In this document: piece by piece, positions 7,781-17,137 of the stretch
How positions within the stretch are numbered: the stretch's first letter is position 1
Layout: each line of letters opens with the position of its first letter
Source of the DNA: Vulcanimicrobiia bacterium
GTDB lineage: Bacteria > Vulcanimicrobiota > Vulcanimicrobiia > Vulcanimicrobiales > Vulcanimicrobiaceae
Direction of reading: 5' to 3'
Assembly: GCA_025934645.1 (NCBI GenBank)
Contig: JAICWY010000006.1
Location: 1 to 64,000, forward strand
DNA: 64,000 nt
Made by a program: the position numbers and the translations under genes
The notes under the pieces: generated by a model
Database searches by the model: none
Seen by the model: only the letters and a program-made list of their open reading frames with translations
Told to the model about the DNA's origin: nothing

Positions 7781-9232
7781 CTAGCGAGCCGCCACCGGTT
7801 GAGGCGCGGCCTTCTTGGCGTTGACGATGTGAATCGCTTTTCCGTGCGCAGCTTCGGCCGCGTCCATGATGCCTTCGGTCAAAGTCGGATGCGGATGAAT
7901 CGACAATCCAATGTCTTCCAGCGTCGCGCCCATTTCGAGTGCGATGACGCCTTCGCCGATCAGCGACTCCGCTTGCGGCGCGACGATGTGCATGCCGAGC
8001 AGCATGTCGGTCTTCGCGTCGCCGACGAGCTTGATGAGGCCGTCGGTCTCGTTCATCGTACGGGCGCGTCCACTGGCTGCAAGCGGGAACTTGCCGATGC
8101 GCACTTCATAGCCTTTGGCCTTGGCTTCTTCCTCGGAAAGCCCGACCGTCGCAACTTCCGGATCGGTGTAGACGCAGTTCGGAATCGCAACCGGATCGAA
8201 TGCCGCGGAGCGGTCGCCGCCGATGACTTCGGCCGCAATCACGCCTTCTTTCATGCCCTTGTGCGCAAGCATCGGCGCGCCGGTGATGTCGCCGATTGCA
8301 AACACGTTGGCGACCTTCGTGCGGCGCTGCGCGTCGACGTCGATGAAGCCGCGATCGTTGGTGGAGAGGCCGGCTTTGTCGAGATTCAGGCCGTCGGTCA
8401 CCGGACGGCGTCCGACTGCCACGAGTACACATTCGAATTCGCGCGTTTCGTCTTTGCCGCTCGTGCCTTCGCCGTTGAACGTGGCTTTGACGATCTTGCC
8501 GTTCTTCTTGATGTCGCCCACTTTGGTGTTGAGCATGATCTCGACGCCCTGCTTTTTGAGGATGCGTCCGAGCGTCTTCGATATCTCGAGATCTGTGCCG
8601 GTGAGAATCTGCGGCATCGCTTCGATGACCAGCACTTTGGCGCCGAGACGCGTGTACACCGTCGCGAACTCCAAGCCGATCACGCCGCCGCCGATGACGA
8701 GCATCGTCTTCGGAATCTTTTTCATCTGCACGGCGTCATCGGAGTTGATGATGTACTCGCCGTCGCGCGGCCACGCTTTAACGTCGATCGGTGCGGAGCC
8801 CGTCGCAATGACGACGTGCTGCGCCTTGATCGTGTCCTCGCCGCCCTCTTTCTTCTTGACGACGATCTCGTTCGCGCTCTTGAAGCCGGCCTCACCGTAG
8901 ATGAACTGCACGTTGTTGGCTTTGAAGAGTGTCTTCACGCCGCCCACGTTCGAGTTCACGACGTCGGTTTTGAACTTCGCGACGCCCTCGCGATCGACGT
9001 CCGCTTTCGGTACTTTGAGGCCGATCGCACCGGCGTGATCGATGTGGCGGACGACTTCCCCGACATGGAGCAGCGCTTTGGTCGGAATGCATCCCCAATT
9101 CAAGCAAACGCCGCCGACCTCGTCGCGATCGACGCAGATAACTTTTTTGCCGAGCTGGCCGAGGCGAATGGCCGCGTGATAACCGCCGGGGCCCGCGCCG
9201 ATAACGACCGCGTCCACTTGATGTTCAGCCAC
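7781..9232 (-). CDS. lpd: Dihydrolipoyl dehydrogenase (E3)
   Basis: 483 residues. FAD enzyme that reoxidises dihydrolipoyl groups of 2-oxoacid dehydrogenases or glycine cleavage with NAD+. It has an N-terminal FAD motif VIGAGPGGYHAA, the redox disulfide GGVCLNWGC (Cys43-Cys48), an NAD-binding VIGGGVIGLEFA, a second FAD motif FAIGDI, and the C-terminal dimer motif SIHPHPTLTEGI with the catalytic His-Glu pair. Start is GTG at 9232 with AGGAG nine bases upstream. No E1/E2 genes are adjacent. It precedes lipB and lipA on the same strand, which fits a lipoate-cofactor cluster. It is divergent from the MocR-type regulator, with about 125 bases between the two starts. Confidence 0.97.
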   Translation of the reverse strand: MAEHQVDAVVIGAGPGGYHAAIRLGQLGKKVICVDRDEVGGVCLNWGCIPTKALLHVGEVVRHIDHAGAIGLKVPKADVDREGVAKFKTDVVNSNVGGVKTLFKANNVQFIYGEAGFKSANEIVVKKKEGGEDTIKAQHVVIATGSAPIDVKAWPRDGEYIINSDDAVQMKKIPKTMLVIGGGVIGLEFATVYTRLGAKVLVIEAMPQILTGTDLEISKTLGRILKKQGVEIMLNTKVGDIKKNGKIVKATFNGEGTSGKDETREFECVLVAVGRRPVTDGLNLDKAGLSTNDRGFIDVDAQRRTKVANVFAIGDITGAPMLAHKGMKEGVIAAEVIGGDRSAAFDPVAIPNCVYTDPEVATVGLSEEEAKAKGYEVRIGKFPLAASGRARTMNETDGLIKLVGDAKTDMLLGMHIVAPQAESLIGEGVIALEMGATLEDIGLSIHPHPTLTEGIMDAAEAAHGKAIHIVNAKKAAPQPVAAR

Positions 9233-9358
9233 AGATGAGAGCTCCTAAGTAAAAGTGCGAAGGCGTCATTTCGCCGCAAAGAGCATGACAACCGGGCAGG
9301 CACCTGCGCAACCGCCAAAGTAGGGGGTGTGCCATCCAATCGGCGAAATGGACGGGAA

Positions 9359-10822
9359 ATGTCTAAAATTGGATGGCTTGGCGCGCTTCCGGACCTGGAC
9401 CGGGACAGCATCGTGCCCCTGTACCGTCAGATTTACGAGGCGCTGCGCGAGTCGATCCTTGCGGGCACGCTGCCTGAATCCACGCGCCTGCCCCCCGAGC
9501 GCACGCTGGCCGGGCATTTAGATGTAAACCGGAGCACCGTGGTCCACGCCTACCGCGAGTTGGTGGCCGACGGTCTGATCGAGCAGAAGGTCGGATCCGG
9601 GTCGCGCGTGGTACCGCAACTGCGGCCCGGTCAACCTGAACGTTCCGCGAGTGTGCCGTGGTGGGTCACCCTGCCGCCGTGGCGCGTCGGCGAGTTTCCG
9701 ACCATCTTGGGCGAGCTGGCCGCAAAGCAAGAGCCGGGGCGGATTAGTTTCGTGCAGGGCGTCGCACCGGACCAGCCTTCGCCGCTGGGCGAGCTCGCGA
9801 AATCGTTCTCGCGCGTGGCCTCCGATCCGCGCTTCATTCTCTCGTACGGCGATTCAGAAGGCTACGAGCCGCTGCGCAACGCGATATCGCAGCGCATGGC
9901 GCTGCGCGGCGCGCGCACGCAGCCGAAGGACGTCATCGTTCTAACCGGATCGACGCAGGGCATCATGGTCGTCGCGCAATCGCTGGCCGAGCCGGGTGAC
10001 GAAATCATCGTGGAAACGCCGAGCTATCCCGGCGCTCTGCAGATATTCCAGATCTGCGGCCTGCGCGCGATACCCGTGCCGGTCGACGAGGACGGAATGC
10101 GCGTCGATCACGTCGAGGCGATTTTGCGCACGCGCCGCCCGCGTTTCATTTACACGATGCCGTCGCTGCACAATCCGACGAACGTGACGATGAACGCGGA
10201 TCGCCGCGAGCGGCTGGTTACGCTCGCGCGCCGCGCCGGCATTCCAATCATCGAGGACGATCCGTACGGCGAGCTCTCTCAGGGAGGGCACCCGCCGCTG
10301 GTTGGGCTCGCGCCGGATTCCGTCGTCTATTTGAGCACGTTCAGCAAAACGATCGCGCCCTCGCTGCGCGTCGGCTGGCTGGCGGCGCCGCGAACGATTT
10401 TGGAACGATTACTCCTGCGCAAGCAAGCGCTGGATATGGCCACGAGTTTGTACGTGCAAGCGGCGATAAGCGATTACTTGGAGACCGGCTACGACGCGCA
10501 TGTCGCGCAGCTTCGCGTAGAGTTGCGGCTGCGGCGCGAGATGGCCGACGCCGCGATTGCCGAACATTGGCCTTCCACCATGCGTACCAGCAAAGCCGGG
10601 GGCGGCTTTTACCTTTGGGTCACGACGCCCCGCGAGATTCGCGCGAGACCGCTGCTCGATCAGTCCGAGCGTTTGGGCGCGTCGTTTTTGTTCGGCGAAC
10701 CGTTCTTTGCAAGCTCGGGCGGCGATCACAACTTCCGGTTGGCGCTCACGCCGGTGACGCGAGAGCAGATCCCCGAGGGCATCCGGCGCATCGGGAAAGC
10801 GATCGCGTCGATCCGCCAATGA
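9359..10822 (+). CDS. MocR/PdxR-type transcriptional regulator (GntR helix-turn-helix fused to aminotransferase fold)
   Basis: About 487 residues from ATG 9359; an in-frame GTG at 9329 would add ten residues. Residues about 15-85 form a GntR-type winged helix (PLYRQIYEALRESI, LPPERTLAGHLDVNRSTV). The rest is a fold-type I aminotransferase domain with PSLHNPTN, EDDPYGEL and the PLP-binding Lys in TFSKTIAPSLRVGW. Such regulators sense PLP or an amino-acid-PLP adduct and often control the gene next to them. It is divergent from lpd and overlaps the following nucleotidyltransferase by four bases, so targets may be either side. The true ligand and regulon cannot be read from sequence. Confidence 0.92.
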   Translation: MSKIGWLGALPDLDRDSIVPLYRQIYEALRESILAGTLPESTRLPPERTLAGHLDVNRSTVVHAYRELVADGLIEQKVGSGSRVVPQLRPGQPERSASVPWWVTLPPWRVGEFPTILGELAAKQEPGRISFVQGVAPDQPSPLGELAKSFSRVASDPRFILSYGDSEGYEPLRNAISQRMALRGARTQPKDVIVLTGSTQGIMVVAQSLAEPGDEIIVETPSYPGALQIFQICGLRAIPVPVDEDGMRVDHVEAILRTRRPRFIYTMPSLHNPTNVTMNADRRERLVTLARRAGIPIIEDDPYGELSQGGHPPLVGLAPDSVVYLSTFSKTIAPSLRVGWLAAPRTILERLLLRKQALDMATSLYVQAAISDYLETGYDAHVAQLRVELRLRREMADAAIAEHWPSTMRTSKAGGGFYLWVTTPREIRARPLLDQSERLGASFLFGEPFFASSGGDHNFRLALTPVTREQIPEGIRRIGKAIASIRQ

Positions 10823-11661
10823 GCCGTTCCCGCCCGCAAAGCGTCGCCGACGCGGACCGCGATCTGCGTCAGTATCTGATCCGCATCGCCGCTACGCTGG
10901 GCGATAAAGCCGGCGACGCGCTTACCGGCTTGTACGTACACGGATCGCTCGCGACGGGAAGCTATCATCGCGAGCGCAGCAGTATCGATCTCATCGCCGT
11001 CGTCAGCCGCAAACTCACGCCGCACGAGCGCGAAGGCATCGCGCGTGTTTTCGTCCGGCTCTCCGACGAGCGTCCCGTACCGGGAGACATTTGGATCACG
11101 GTCGTGCAAGAGCGGTATGCGCGTGCGTTCGAACATCCGATGCCGTACGAAGTTCATTACGGTCCGGCATGGCACGAGCGTATCCGCCGCGGCGCCGTCG
11201 AGTTTGCTCGCGATGAAACTTCGGCCGATCTTGCGGCGAAGGTTCTCGAGGTGCGCCAACGCGGCGTCACTCTGGTTGGGCCGCCACCGGAGTCGCTGTT
11301 CGGACCGGTCCCGTGGCATGCGTACGTCAACGCGCTGGAAGTGGAGTTCGGCAGCGCGCGGCGATCGGTCGCGAAGCAGCCCGTTTACGCGATTTTGGGT
11401 GCGTGCCGCGTGCTGCACGGCACGACGACGCCGTCGATGAAGAGTTTGAACAAAGATGAAGCCGGCGTTTGGGCGCTGCAAACCGTCCCGCGTATGTACC
11501 ATTCGGCAATCAACGACGCGCTGCAACTCTACCGTGGAACCAAATCACTCGACGATGTGGTTTTGACCGAGCGCGACATCATCGCGTTGCGCGAGTACGT
11601 GCGCGAGCGATCGCAGAACGCGTTCGATCGCGCCTCCGATACCGGCGAAGACGACGAGTGA
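10819..11661 (+). CDS. Nucleotidyltransferase-fold protein, ANT(3'')/DUF4111-like, with altered catalytic motif
   Basis: 280 residues from the ATG at 10819, which overlaps the stop of the MocR-type gene (ATGA). The N-terminal motif GLYVHGSLATGSYHRERSSIDLI resembles the aminoglycoside-adenylyltransferase nucleotidyltransferase fold. The C-terminal part (AILGACRVLHG, SMKSLNKDEAGVWAL) resembles the DUF4111 helical domain of those enzymes. The usual metal-binding D-x-D in SDxDL is here Ser55-Ile-Asp57, so the first carboxylate is missing. Activity as a drug-modifying adenylyltransferase should not be assumed. It may be a divergent or non-catalytic relative. The gene overlaps mutY by four bases. 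Confidence 0.8.
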   Translation: MSRSRPQSVADADRDLRQYLIRIAATLGDKAGDALTGLYVHGSLATGSYHRERSSIDLIAVVSRKLTPHEREGIARVFVRLSDERPVPGDIWITVVQERYARAFEHPMPYEVHYGPAWHERIRRGAVEFARDETSADLAAKVLEVRQRGVTLVGPPPESLFGPVPWHAYVNALEVEFGSARRSVAKQPVYAILGACRVLHGTTTPSMKSLNKDEAGVWALQTVPRMYHSAINDALQLYRGTKSLDDVVLTERDIIALREYVRERSQNAFDRASDTGEDDE

Positions 11662-12566
11662 AGCGCGTACGCCGCTTGCTGCTCGACTGGTACGCTCGAA
11701 ACGGTCGCGCCCATTTGCCTTGGCGGCAAACGCGCGATCCGTACCGCATTCTGGTCAGCGAATTCATGCTGCAGCAGACGCAAGTCGATCGCGTTCTGCC
11801 CAAATACGTAGCGTTCATCGAGCGCTTTCCCGACTTTGCTGCGCTCGCTTCGGCGCCTACAGCCGACGTGCTGCGCGAGTGGCGCGGCCTGGGTTATAAC
11901 TCGCGCGCGGTGCGCTTGAAGCAGATCGCGGTGGAGGTCACCGAGCGTTTCGGCGGCGCGATGCCGAGCGGCGAACGCGCGCTTCGCGAACTTCCCGGCA
12001 TCGGGCCTTACACCGTTGCCGCAGTGCGCGCGTTCGCATTCGATCTCGACGATGCAGCCGTAGACACGAACGTGCGGCGTGTCGTGCACCGCGTTCTGCA
12101 TGGTTGCGAGCATCCGCCGGCGGTCGACGCCGCGACGCTGGATCGTGAGGCGCACGAATTCGTGCCCGAAGGCCGCGGACACGATTGGAACTCCGCCGTC
12201 ATGGATTTGGGCGCGACGATCTGCACGGCTCGAGCGCCGAAGTGTTTGCTATGCCCCTTGCAGGCCGCCTGCGAAGCGGCACCCATAGACGCCGCGACAC
12301 TGCAAGCCGCACGCGCTACGCATGCGCGCAAACGCGCCCCCCAAGACGCGATTCCGTTCGAGAAAACGACGCGTTACGCGCGCGGCCGCATCGTCGACCG
12401 GCTGCGCGAGCTGCCGCCGGGACAGCGCATCTCGCTACTCGATCTGCATCGCGACGTAAGCGCGAAGGTGCAGCGCAGCCGCGAGGAGATAGATGCCATC
12501 GTCAAGGCACTCATGCGCGACGGACTTTTGGAAATGCAAGGCGAGCAGGTCGCGCTGCGCGACTAA
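11658..12566 (+). CDS. mutY: A/G-specific adenine DNA glycosylase, short form
   Basis: 302 residues from a GTG at 11658 that overlaps the upstream stop (GTGA). It removes adenine mispaired with 8-oxoguanine. Motifs: catalytic Glu35 in SEFMLQQTQVDRV, helix-hairpin-helix LPGIGPYTVAAV with the catalytic Asp in AVDTNV, and an iron-sulfur loop C-x6-C-x2-C-x5-C (CTARAPKCLLCPLQAAC). The last 90 residues resemble a winged helix (ISLLDLHRDVSAKVQRS) rather than the MutT-like domain that reads 8-oxoguanine in E. coli MutY. Short MutY proteins of this length occur in other high-GC bacteria. An nth homologue lies at 23603. Confidence 0.93.
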   Translation: MKRVRRLLLDWYARNGRAHLPWRQTRDPYRILVSEFMLQQTQVDRVLPKYVAFIERFPDFAALASAPTADVLREWRGLGYNSRAVRLKQIAVEVTERFGGAMPSGERALRELPGIGPYTVAAVRAFAFDLDDAAVDTNVRRVVHRVLHGCEHPPAVDAATLDREAHEFVPEGRGHDWNSAVMDLGATICTARAPKCLLCPLQAACEAAPIDAATLQAARATHARKRAPQDAIPFEKTTRYARGRIVDRLRELPPGQRISLLDLHRDVSAKVQRSREEIDAIVKALMRDGLLEMQGEQVALRD

Positions 12567-12580
12567 GGTAAGTCGCGCGC

Positions 12581-14569
12581 ATGCGACTTCTGCTTGTTGC
12601 AGCCGCCGCGGCTGCCGTGCTCCTTGCGGCGCCCGCCGTCGCGCGCACGATCGATTTTGCCGCCATGCGGCACGCGGTCTCGCTGAGCGAACCGCAAATT
12701 TCGCCCGACGGCTCGCGCATCGCCTTCATCAAGGCTCGCGCGGATTTTAAAAAGGACCGCAGCGTCTCGCAGCTTATGCTGCTCGACGTGCGTACGAAGC
12801 GCATGCGCGCGCTCACATTCGAACGCACGGGAATCTCATCGCCTCGATGGTCGGCCGACGGTTCGCGGGTCGCTTTCATAGCGAATGCCAAGAGCGACGA
12901 GAAGAGCGAGCCGAAGCCGCAGATCTTCGTCCTTTCAATGGACGGAGGCGACGCGCGCAAAGTCAGCGACGCGCCGAACGGCGTTGATGGCTTCGCATGG
13001 AGTCCCGACGGCACGAAGTTTGCATACGTTACGCCCGACGACAATCCGCGTAAAAAGCAGATCGACGAGCATCTCGATGCGTTCGAAGTCGGCTCGAACG
13101 ATTATCTGCACACGAGTCAAGCGATGCCCGCGCATCTGTGGGTCATGAACGCAGCGGGTGGCGGCGCGCGCCGGCTCACGTCCGGCGGATGGAGCCTTGA
13201 AACGGTCGATCCCTACGCGACTTCCGATATCAGCTGGTCATCCGACGGCAAGAAACTCGCCTTTATTCGTTTCCCGACGCCGCTTATCGGCGATTCGCTC
13301 GGCGCAGTCATCGACGTCGTTGACGTAAAGAGTGGAAGGCGTACAGCGCTCACCGGCAACCGCGGGCTCGAGGGTTCGCCGGAATTCGCGCCGGCCGGAA
13401 ATCTTATTTCGTACACACGTAACACCAACGGAGATCCGACGAACGGGGCCGCTGTCTATGTGACGCATATAGGCGGCGGCGCAGGCTCGGACATTCGCGC
13501 GAAAATAGACCGGAATATCGACGGCAAGGTGTGGGCGCCGGGCGGGAAAGCGCTCTGGCTCTTCGGCCCCGACGGTTCGCATACGAGCGCATGGTACGTG
13601 AGCGCCGGCGGCGCCGCTCGTAAAGTGAATCTCGGAGACGTCGCCATCTCGCAGACGGGCAGCGTCGCGCGCAACGGCGCGCTGGCATTCGTGGGCACTA
13701 CGACGGAGCATCCGGCGGAATTGTATTACCTCGCTTCGCCGGCTGGAGCTGCGCAACGGTTGACCGATCTGAACGCGGCAATCGCGCGGCTCGATCCGGG
13801 GCGCGTCGAACCGGTCACGTGGCGCAACAACGGCTTTTTCGAAGACGGCGTCGTGACGCTGCCGCCGCACTACGATAAACACAAAGCGTATCCGCTCGTG
13901 CTCGTGATTCACGGCGGCCCGCAGAGCGCGTCGACCATGGCCTGGAGCAGTCAAAATCAACTCTTCGCGGCTCACGGCTATATCGTATTCAATCCGAATT
14001 ACCGCGGAAGCACTAATCTCGGCGACGCGTATCAACGCGCGATCACGCGCGATGCGGGCGACGGTCCCGGGCGCGACGTTATGGCCGGCATCGCCGCCGT
14101 TGAAAAAAACTACCAGATCGACAAGAGCCGCATTGCGGTTTCCGGCTGGTCGTACGGCGGCTACATGACCTCGTGGATGATCGGCCACTACAACATTTGG
14201 AAGACCGCGGTTTCCGGCGCCGCGCTCAACGATTGGTTCGACGATTACAACGACGCGTTTTACGTGTACACCGACGTGCCGTTCTTCGGCGGCTCGCCGT
14301 GGAATCCGAAGTACACCGCGATGTGGCGGGCGCAGTCCCCGATTACATACGCAGAGCGCGTCCGAACGCCCACGCTGATATTGGGCGACCTCGGCGACAA
14401 CAACGTAACTATCACCAACTCGTTCAAGATGTACCACGCGCTCAAAGACAACGGCGTGCCGGTGGAGTTCGTGGCGTATCCCGTGCACGGGCACCACCCC
14501 TCCGACCCGGTGCGTTCGGAAGACGTGACGCGCCGCTGGCTCACCTGGATCGACCGCTATCTGCGATAA
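12581..14569 (+). CDS. Secreted S9-family peptidase (prolyl-oligopeptidase type), paralogue 1
   Basis: 662 residues with a Sec signal peptide (RLLLVAAAAAAVLLAAPAVA). Residues about 35-380 carry WD40/PD40 beta-propeller repeats (SPDGSRIAF, SPDGTKFAY). The C-terminal alpha/beta-hydrolase domain has the nucleophile in VSGWSYGGYMTSW, the acid in LGDLGDNNVTI and the base in YPVHGHHPSD. It cleaves short peptides in the periplasm or outside; substrate preference (acylaminoacyl- or dipeptidyl-type) is not readable. It is followed 15 bases later by a close paralogue, which suggests tandem duplication. Confidence 0.93.
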   Translation: MRLLLVAAAAAAVLLAAPAVARTIDFAAMRHAVSLSEPQISPDGSRIAFIKARADFKKDRSVSQLMLLDVRTKRMRALTFERTGISSPRWSADGSRVAFIANAKSDEKSEPKPQIFVLSMDGGDARKVSDAPNGVDGFAWSPDGTKFAYVTPDDNPRKKQIDEHLDAFEVGSNDYLHTSQAMPAHLWVMNAAGGGARRLTSGGWSLETVDPYATSDISWSSDGKKLAFIRFPTPLIGDSLGAVIDVVDVKSGRRTALTGNRGLEGSPEFAPAGNLISYTRNTNGDPTNGAAVYVTHIGGGAGSDIRAKIDRNIDGKVWAPGGKALWLFGPDGSHTSAWYVSAGGAARKVNLGDVAISQTGSVARNGALAFVGTTTEHPAELYYLASPAGAAQRLTDLNAAIARLDPGRVEPVTWRNNGFFEDGVVTLPPHYDKHKAYPLVLVIHGGPQSASTMAWSSQNQLFAAHGYIVFNPNYRGSTNLGDAYQRAITRDAGDGPGRDVMAGIAAVEKNYQIDKSRIAVSGWSYGGYMTSWMIGHYNIWKTAVSGAALNDWFDDYNDAFYVYTDVPFFGGSPWNPKYTAMWRAQSPITYAERVRTPTLILGDLGDNNVTITNSFKMYHALKDNGVPVEFVAYPVHGHHPSDPVRSEDVTRRWLTWIDRYLR

Positions 14570-14584
14570 GGAAGTAGTACGAAG

Positions 14585-16603
14585 ATGAAACGCACGCTCG
14601 CCGCACTCACGATCGCTGTCTTCGGCATCACGGCAAGCCCCGGCGTAACCGGCGCCGCGACGCGGCCCATCCGCGTGGACGACCTTAAAACAGTTATCGG
14701 CGTATCGGACGCGACGATCTCGCCCGACGGAACGCGCATCGCGTACGTTATCTCGAAACCGGATTACAAAAAAGATCGCTACGAGCGCACCTTGTCGCTG
14801 ATCGACGTCGCGACGAAGGCGCAGCGCGCGCTGACGTTCGGCCGCAAAGGCGTCGCATCGCCCGCGTGGTCGCCCGACGGTTCGCGTTTGGCGTTTTTAG
14901 CGGAGCGCGGCGAGGGCGAGGATGCGCAAGAGCAGATCTTCGTTATGAACATGTCCGGCGGCGATCCGCAGCCTATTACGAACGCGGCGCAAGGCGTGCA
15001 GCAGTTCGCATGGCGGCCGGACGCAAAAGCGATTGCCTACGTGACGGCGGACGAACCTAAGAACAAACACGACATCGAGCGGCATCTCGATGCGATTGTC
15101 GTGGGCGATCAGTCGTACATGGAGAAAGAAGCGCCCACGCCGAGTCATATCTGGCTCGTCAATACCGACGGTTCGGCAAATACGCGCCTCACCTCCGGCA
15201 CATGGAGTCTGCCGCCTGCGGCGCCGCCGGGCTCGCCATCCTCACCGCTTTCATGGTCGCCGGACGGCCGCTACATCGTGTTTTCAAAGATGGCAACGCC
15301 GTATTATGCCGACGGCGATCAAACCGCCGTATCGGTGCTGGACACGCAGACGAAGGCGATTCGCGCGCTGACCACGCACGGGAAGTTGGAAGGCTACGGC
15401 TCATTTTCGCCGGACGGAACGAAGATCGCGTACTGGTTTCCGTACGGCGGCGATCCGGCTGCGGAAAACGACGTCTTCGTTACGGCCGCGAGCGGCGGCA
15501 ACGGCGAAGACGTAACCGCGAGCGAAATCGATTCGAACGTGCAGCGCGCGATGTGGATGCCGGATTCTAAATCGCTGATCGTCTCGGGACATAAAGGCAC
15601 CGACGCTGCGCTGTGGCTCAAGCCGCTTGCGGGCGCCGCTAAGCGCATCGAACTCGGGGACGTGCAGCCGGTGCAGCCGTTTTGGCTCGACGCGAGCGTT
15701 GCCAAAACAGGCGCGATCGCGTTTACCGGAAGCGAACCGCAGCATCCCACCGAGCTTTATTATCTCGCTTCGCCGGAGTCCGCACCGCAGCGCCTGACCT
15801 CGTACAACGACGGCATCGCGGCGCTCGCGCTTGGGCGCGTGCAGCCCGTGCAGTGGCAGTTCGAAGGTTTCGACGAAGACGGCGTGCTGACGTATCCCCC
15901 GGACTATAGTGCCGGCAAAACGTATCCGCTGGTGCTCGTCGTGCACGGCGGTCCGAATTCCGCTTCGCTCACATCGTTCAGTTCGCTCAATCAGTTGCTC
16001 GCCGCGCGCGGTTTTGTGGTATTCAATCCGAACTATCGCGGCAGCGATAATTTGGGCGAGAAGTACTGGCACGCGATTTACAACGATGCCGGCGCAGGCC
16101 CGGGCCGTGACGTTATGGCCGGCATCGAAGCCGTGCGCAAGATCGTGCGCGTCGATCCCAAACGCATCGCCGTCTCGGGATGGTCGTACGGCGGTTACAT
16201 GACGTCCTGGCTCGAAGGGCATTACCACATTTGGAAGACCGCCGTGGCCGGCGCGGCGGTAAACAACTGGATCGACGAGTACAATCTTTCCGACAATAAC
16301 GTTTCCGTGCGCTACGGGTTCGGCGGATCCCCGTATACCGGCGGACGGATGAAAGCGTACATGGCGCAATCGCCTATAAGTTATGCGTGGGATATCACGA
16401 CGCCCACGCTGATCATGAGCGATACGGGCGATGCACGCGTGCCCATCACGCAATCGTACCAGATGTTCCGCGCCCTCAAAGATCGCGGCGTTCCGGTGCG
16501 GTTTTGGGCCTATCCCGTGGGGGGACACTATCCCGCGGATCCCGTCCGGTCGCTGGACGTGACGCAGCGGTGGGTCCAATGGATGGCAGATTCGCTGAAG
16601 TAG
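14585..16603 (+). CDS. Secreted S9-family peptidase, paralogue 2
   Basis: 672 residues, ATG at 14585 with AAGGAAG upstream. Signal peptide (LAALTIAVFGITASPGVTGA), propeller with SPDGTRIAYV and SPDGSRLAFL, then the hydrolase domain with VSGWSYGGYMTSWLEG, MSDTGDARVPI and YPVGGHYPADPVRS for the Ser-Asp-His triad. Domain order and motif wording match the upstream gene throughout, so the pair arose by duplication. It differs in the loop after the nucleophile, which may change substrate choice. The two probably form one transcript; no clear terminator lies in the 122 bases before the next gene. Confidence 0.93.
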   Translation: MKRTLAALTIAVFGITASPGVTGAATRPIRVDDLKTVIGVSDATISPDGTRIAYVISKPDYKKDRYERTLSLIDVATKAQRALTFGRKGVASPAWSPDGSRLAFLAERGEGEDAQEQIFVMNMSGGDPQPITNAAQGVQQFAWRPDAKAIAYVTADEPKNKHDIERHLDAIVVGDQSYMEKEAPTPSHIWLVNTDGSANTRLTSGTWSLPPAAPPGSPSSPLSWSPDGRYIVFSKMATPYYADGDQTAVSVLDTQTKAIRALTTHGKLEGYGSFSPDGTKIAYWFPYGGDPAAENDVFVTAASGGNGEDVTASEIDSNVQRAMWMPDSKSLIVSGHKGTDAALWLKPLAGAAKRIELGDVQPVQPFWLDASVAKTGAIAFTGSEPQHPTELYYLASPESAPQRLTSYNDGIAALALGRVQPVQWQFEGFDEDGVLTYPPDYSAGKTYPLVLVVHGGPNSASLTSFSSLNQLLAARGFVVFNPNYRGSDNLGEKYWHAIYNDAGAGPGRDVMAGIEAVRKIVRVDPKRIAVSGWSYGGYMTSWLEGHYHIWKTAVAGAAVNNWIDEYNLSDNNVSVRYGFGGSPYTGGRMKAYMAQSPISYAWDITTPTLIMSDTGDARVPITQSYQMFRALKDRGVPVRFWAYPVGGHYPADPVRSLDVTQRWVQWMADSLK

Positions 16604-16725
16604 CTCGCCAGGTGTCCTAGGCGGAAGGCCCCTACCCGGCGGGCCGCGCGCTCGATGACCCAAGGAAGCAACCGTTTTATACTGCTTCCACGTACCTCGA
16701 GTGAGCGTCCGAAGGGGAGGTCGCT

Positions 16726-17136
16726 ATGATTTCGCGGAGTGCTGCCGTTCTACCGAAAACGGTCACGCTGCGGCCGACGCTGGTTGCCACGGTTGTGGAA
16801 GACGGCGCGGTGCTGTTGGATCTGGATTCAAAATATTTCTACGCGCTGAACGAAAGCGCGTGGGCCGTCGTGCAGCTGTTCGAAACGACAGCCGCTTCGG
16901 TGGATGCAGTGCTGGCGCAGTGCGCGCGGTGGGGCTCGAAAGACGATGCCGCGGTGCGCGCGTTCTTGGAGCAACTCACCGAACAGCAGATCGTGGAAGA
17001 ATGCGGCGCGGGCGACCCGCTGCCGCAAGTGCCGTTTAATGGCGAGTGGTGCTCGCCGGTCATGCGCCGGCAGGCCGAACCGCTGCAGAACATCGTTACG
17101 AGCGCGTTCGATCCCAGCATCCCTCTCGCGGAGTAA
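16726..17136 (+). CDS. PqqD-like RiPP recognition element protein (lasso B1-like)
   Basis: 136 residues, with a strong GGGGAGG five bases before the ATG. The core reads AVLLDLDSKYFYALNESAWAVVQLFE, the PqqD/RRE signature; such small winged-helix domains bind leader peptides of ribosomally made natural products. A C-terminal extension of about 45 residues follows. It heads an operon with an HPr-kinase-like protein, a B2-like transglutaminase-fold protein and an NTP_transf_5 nucleotidyltransferase, the companions known from lasso-peptide loci and from 'HPr-rel-A'-type PqqD systems. I see no precursor gene beside it. It starts the transcript, 122 bases after the peptidase stop. Confidence 0.88.
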   Translation: MISRSAAVLPKTVTLRPTLVATVVEDGAVLLDLDSKYFYALNESAWAVVQLFETTAASVDAVLAQCARWGSKDDAAVRAFLEQLTEQQIVEECGAGDPLPQVPFNGEWCSPVMRRQAEPLQNIVTSAFDPSIPLAE

Positions 17137-17137
17137 C

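Noticed and set aside
7739-9238. Long open frame antisense to lpd
   Set aside because: It mirrors a strongly conserved gene; GC-rich sequence produces long antisense frames and the product has no recognisable domain.
16655-16729. A 24-codon frame just before and overlapping the RRE gene (ATGA), a possible precursor peptide
   Set aside because: No ribosome site before its ATG and no leader/core features such as a Gly or Asp/Glu arrangement typical for lasso precursors; the strong ribosome site belongs to the RRE gene. Could be re-opened if relatives keep it.
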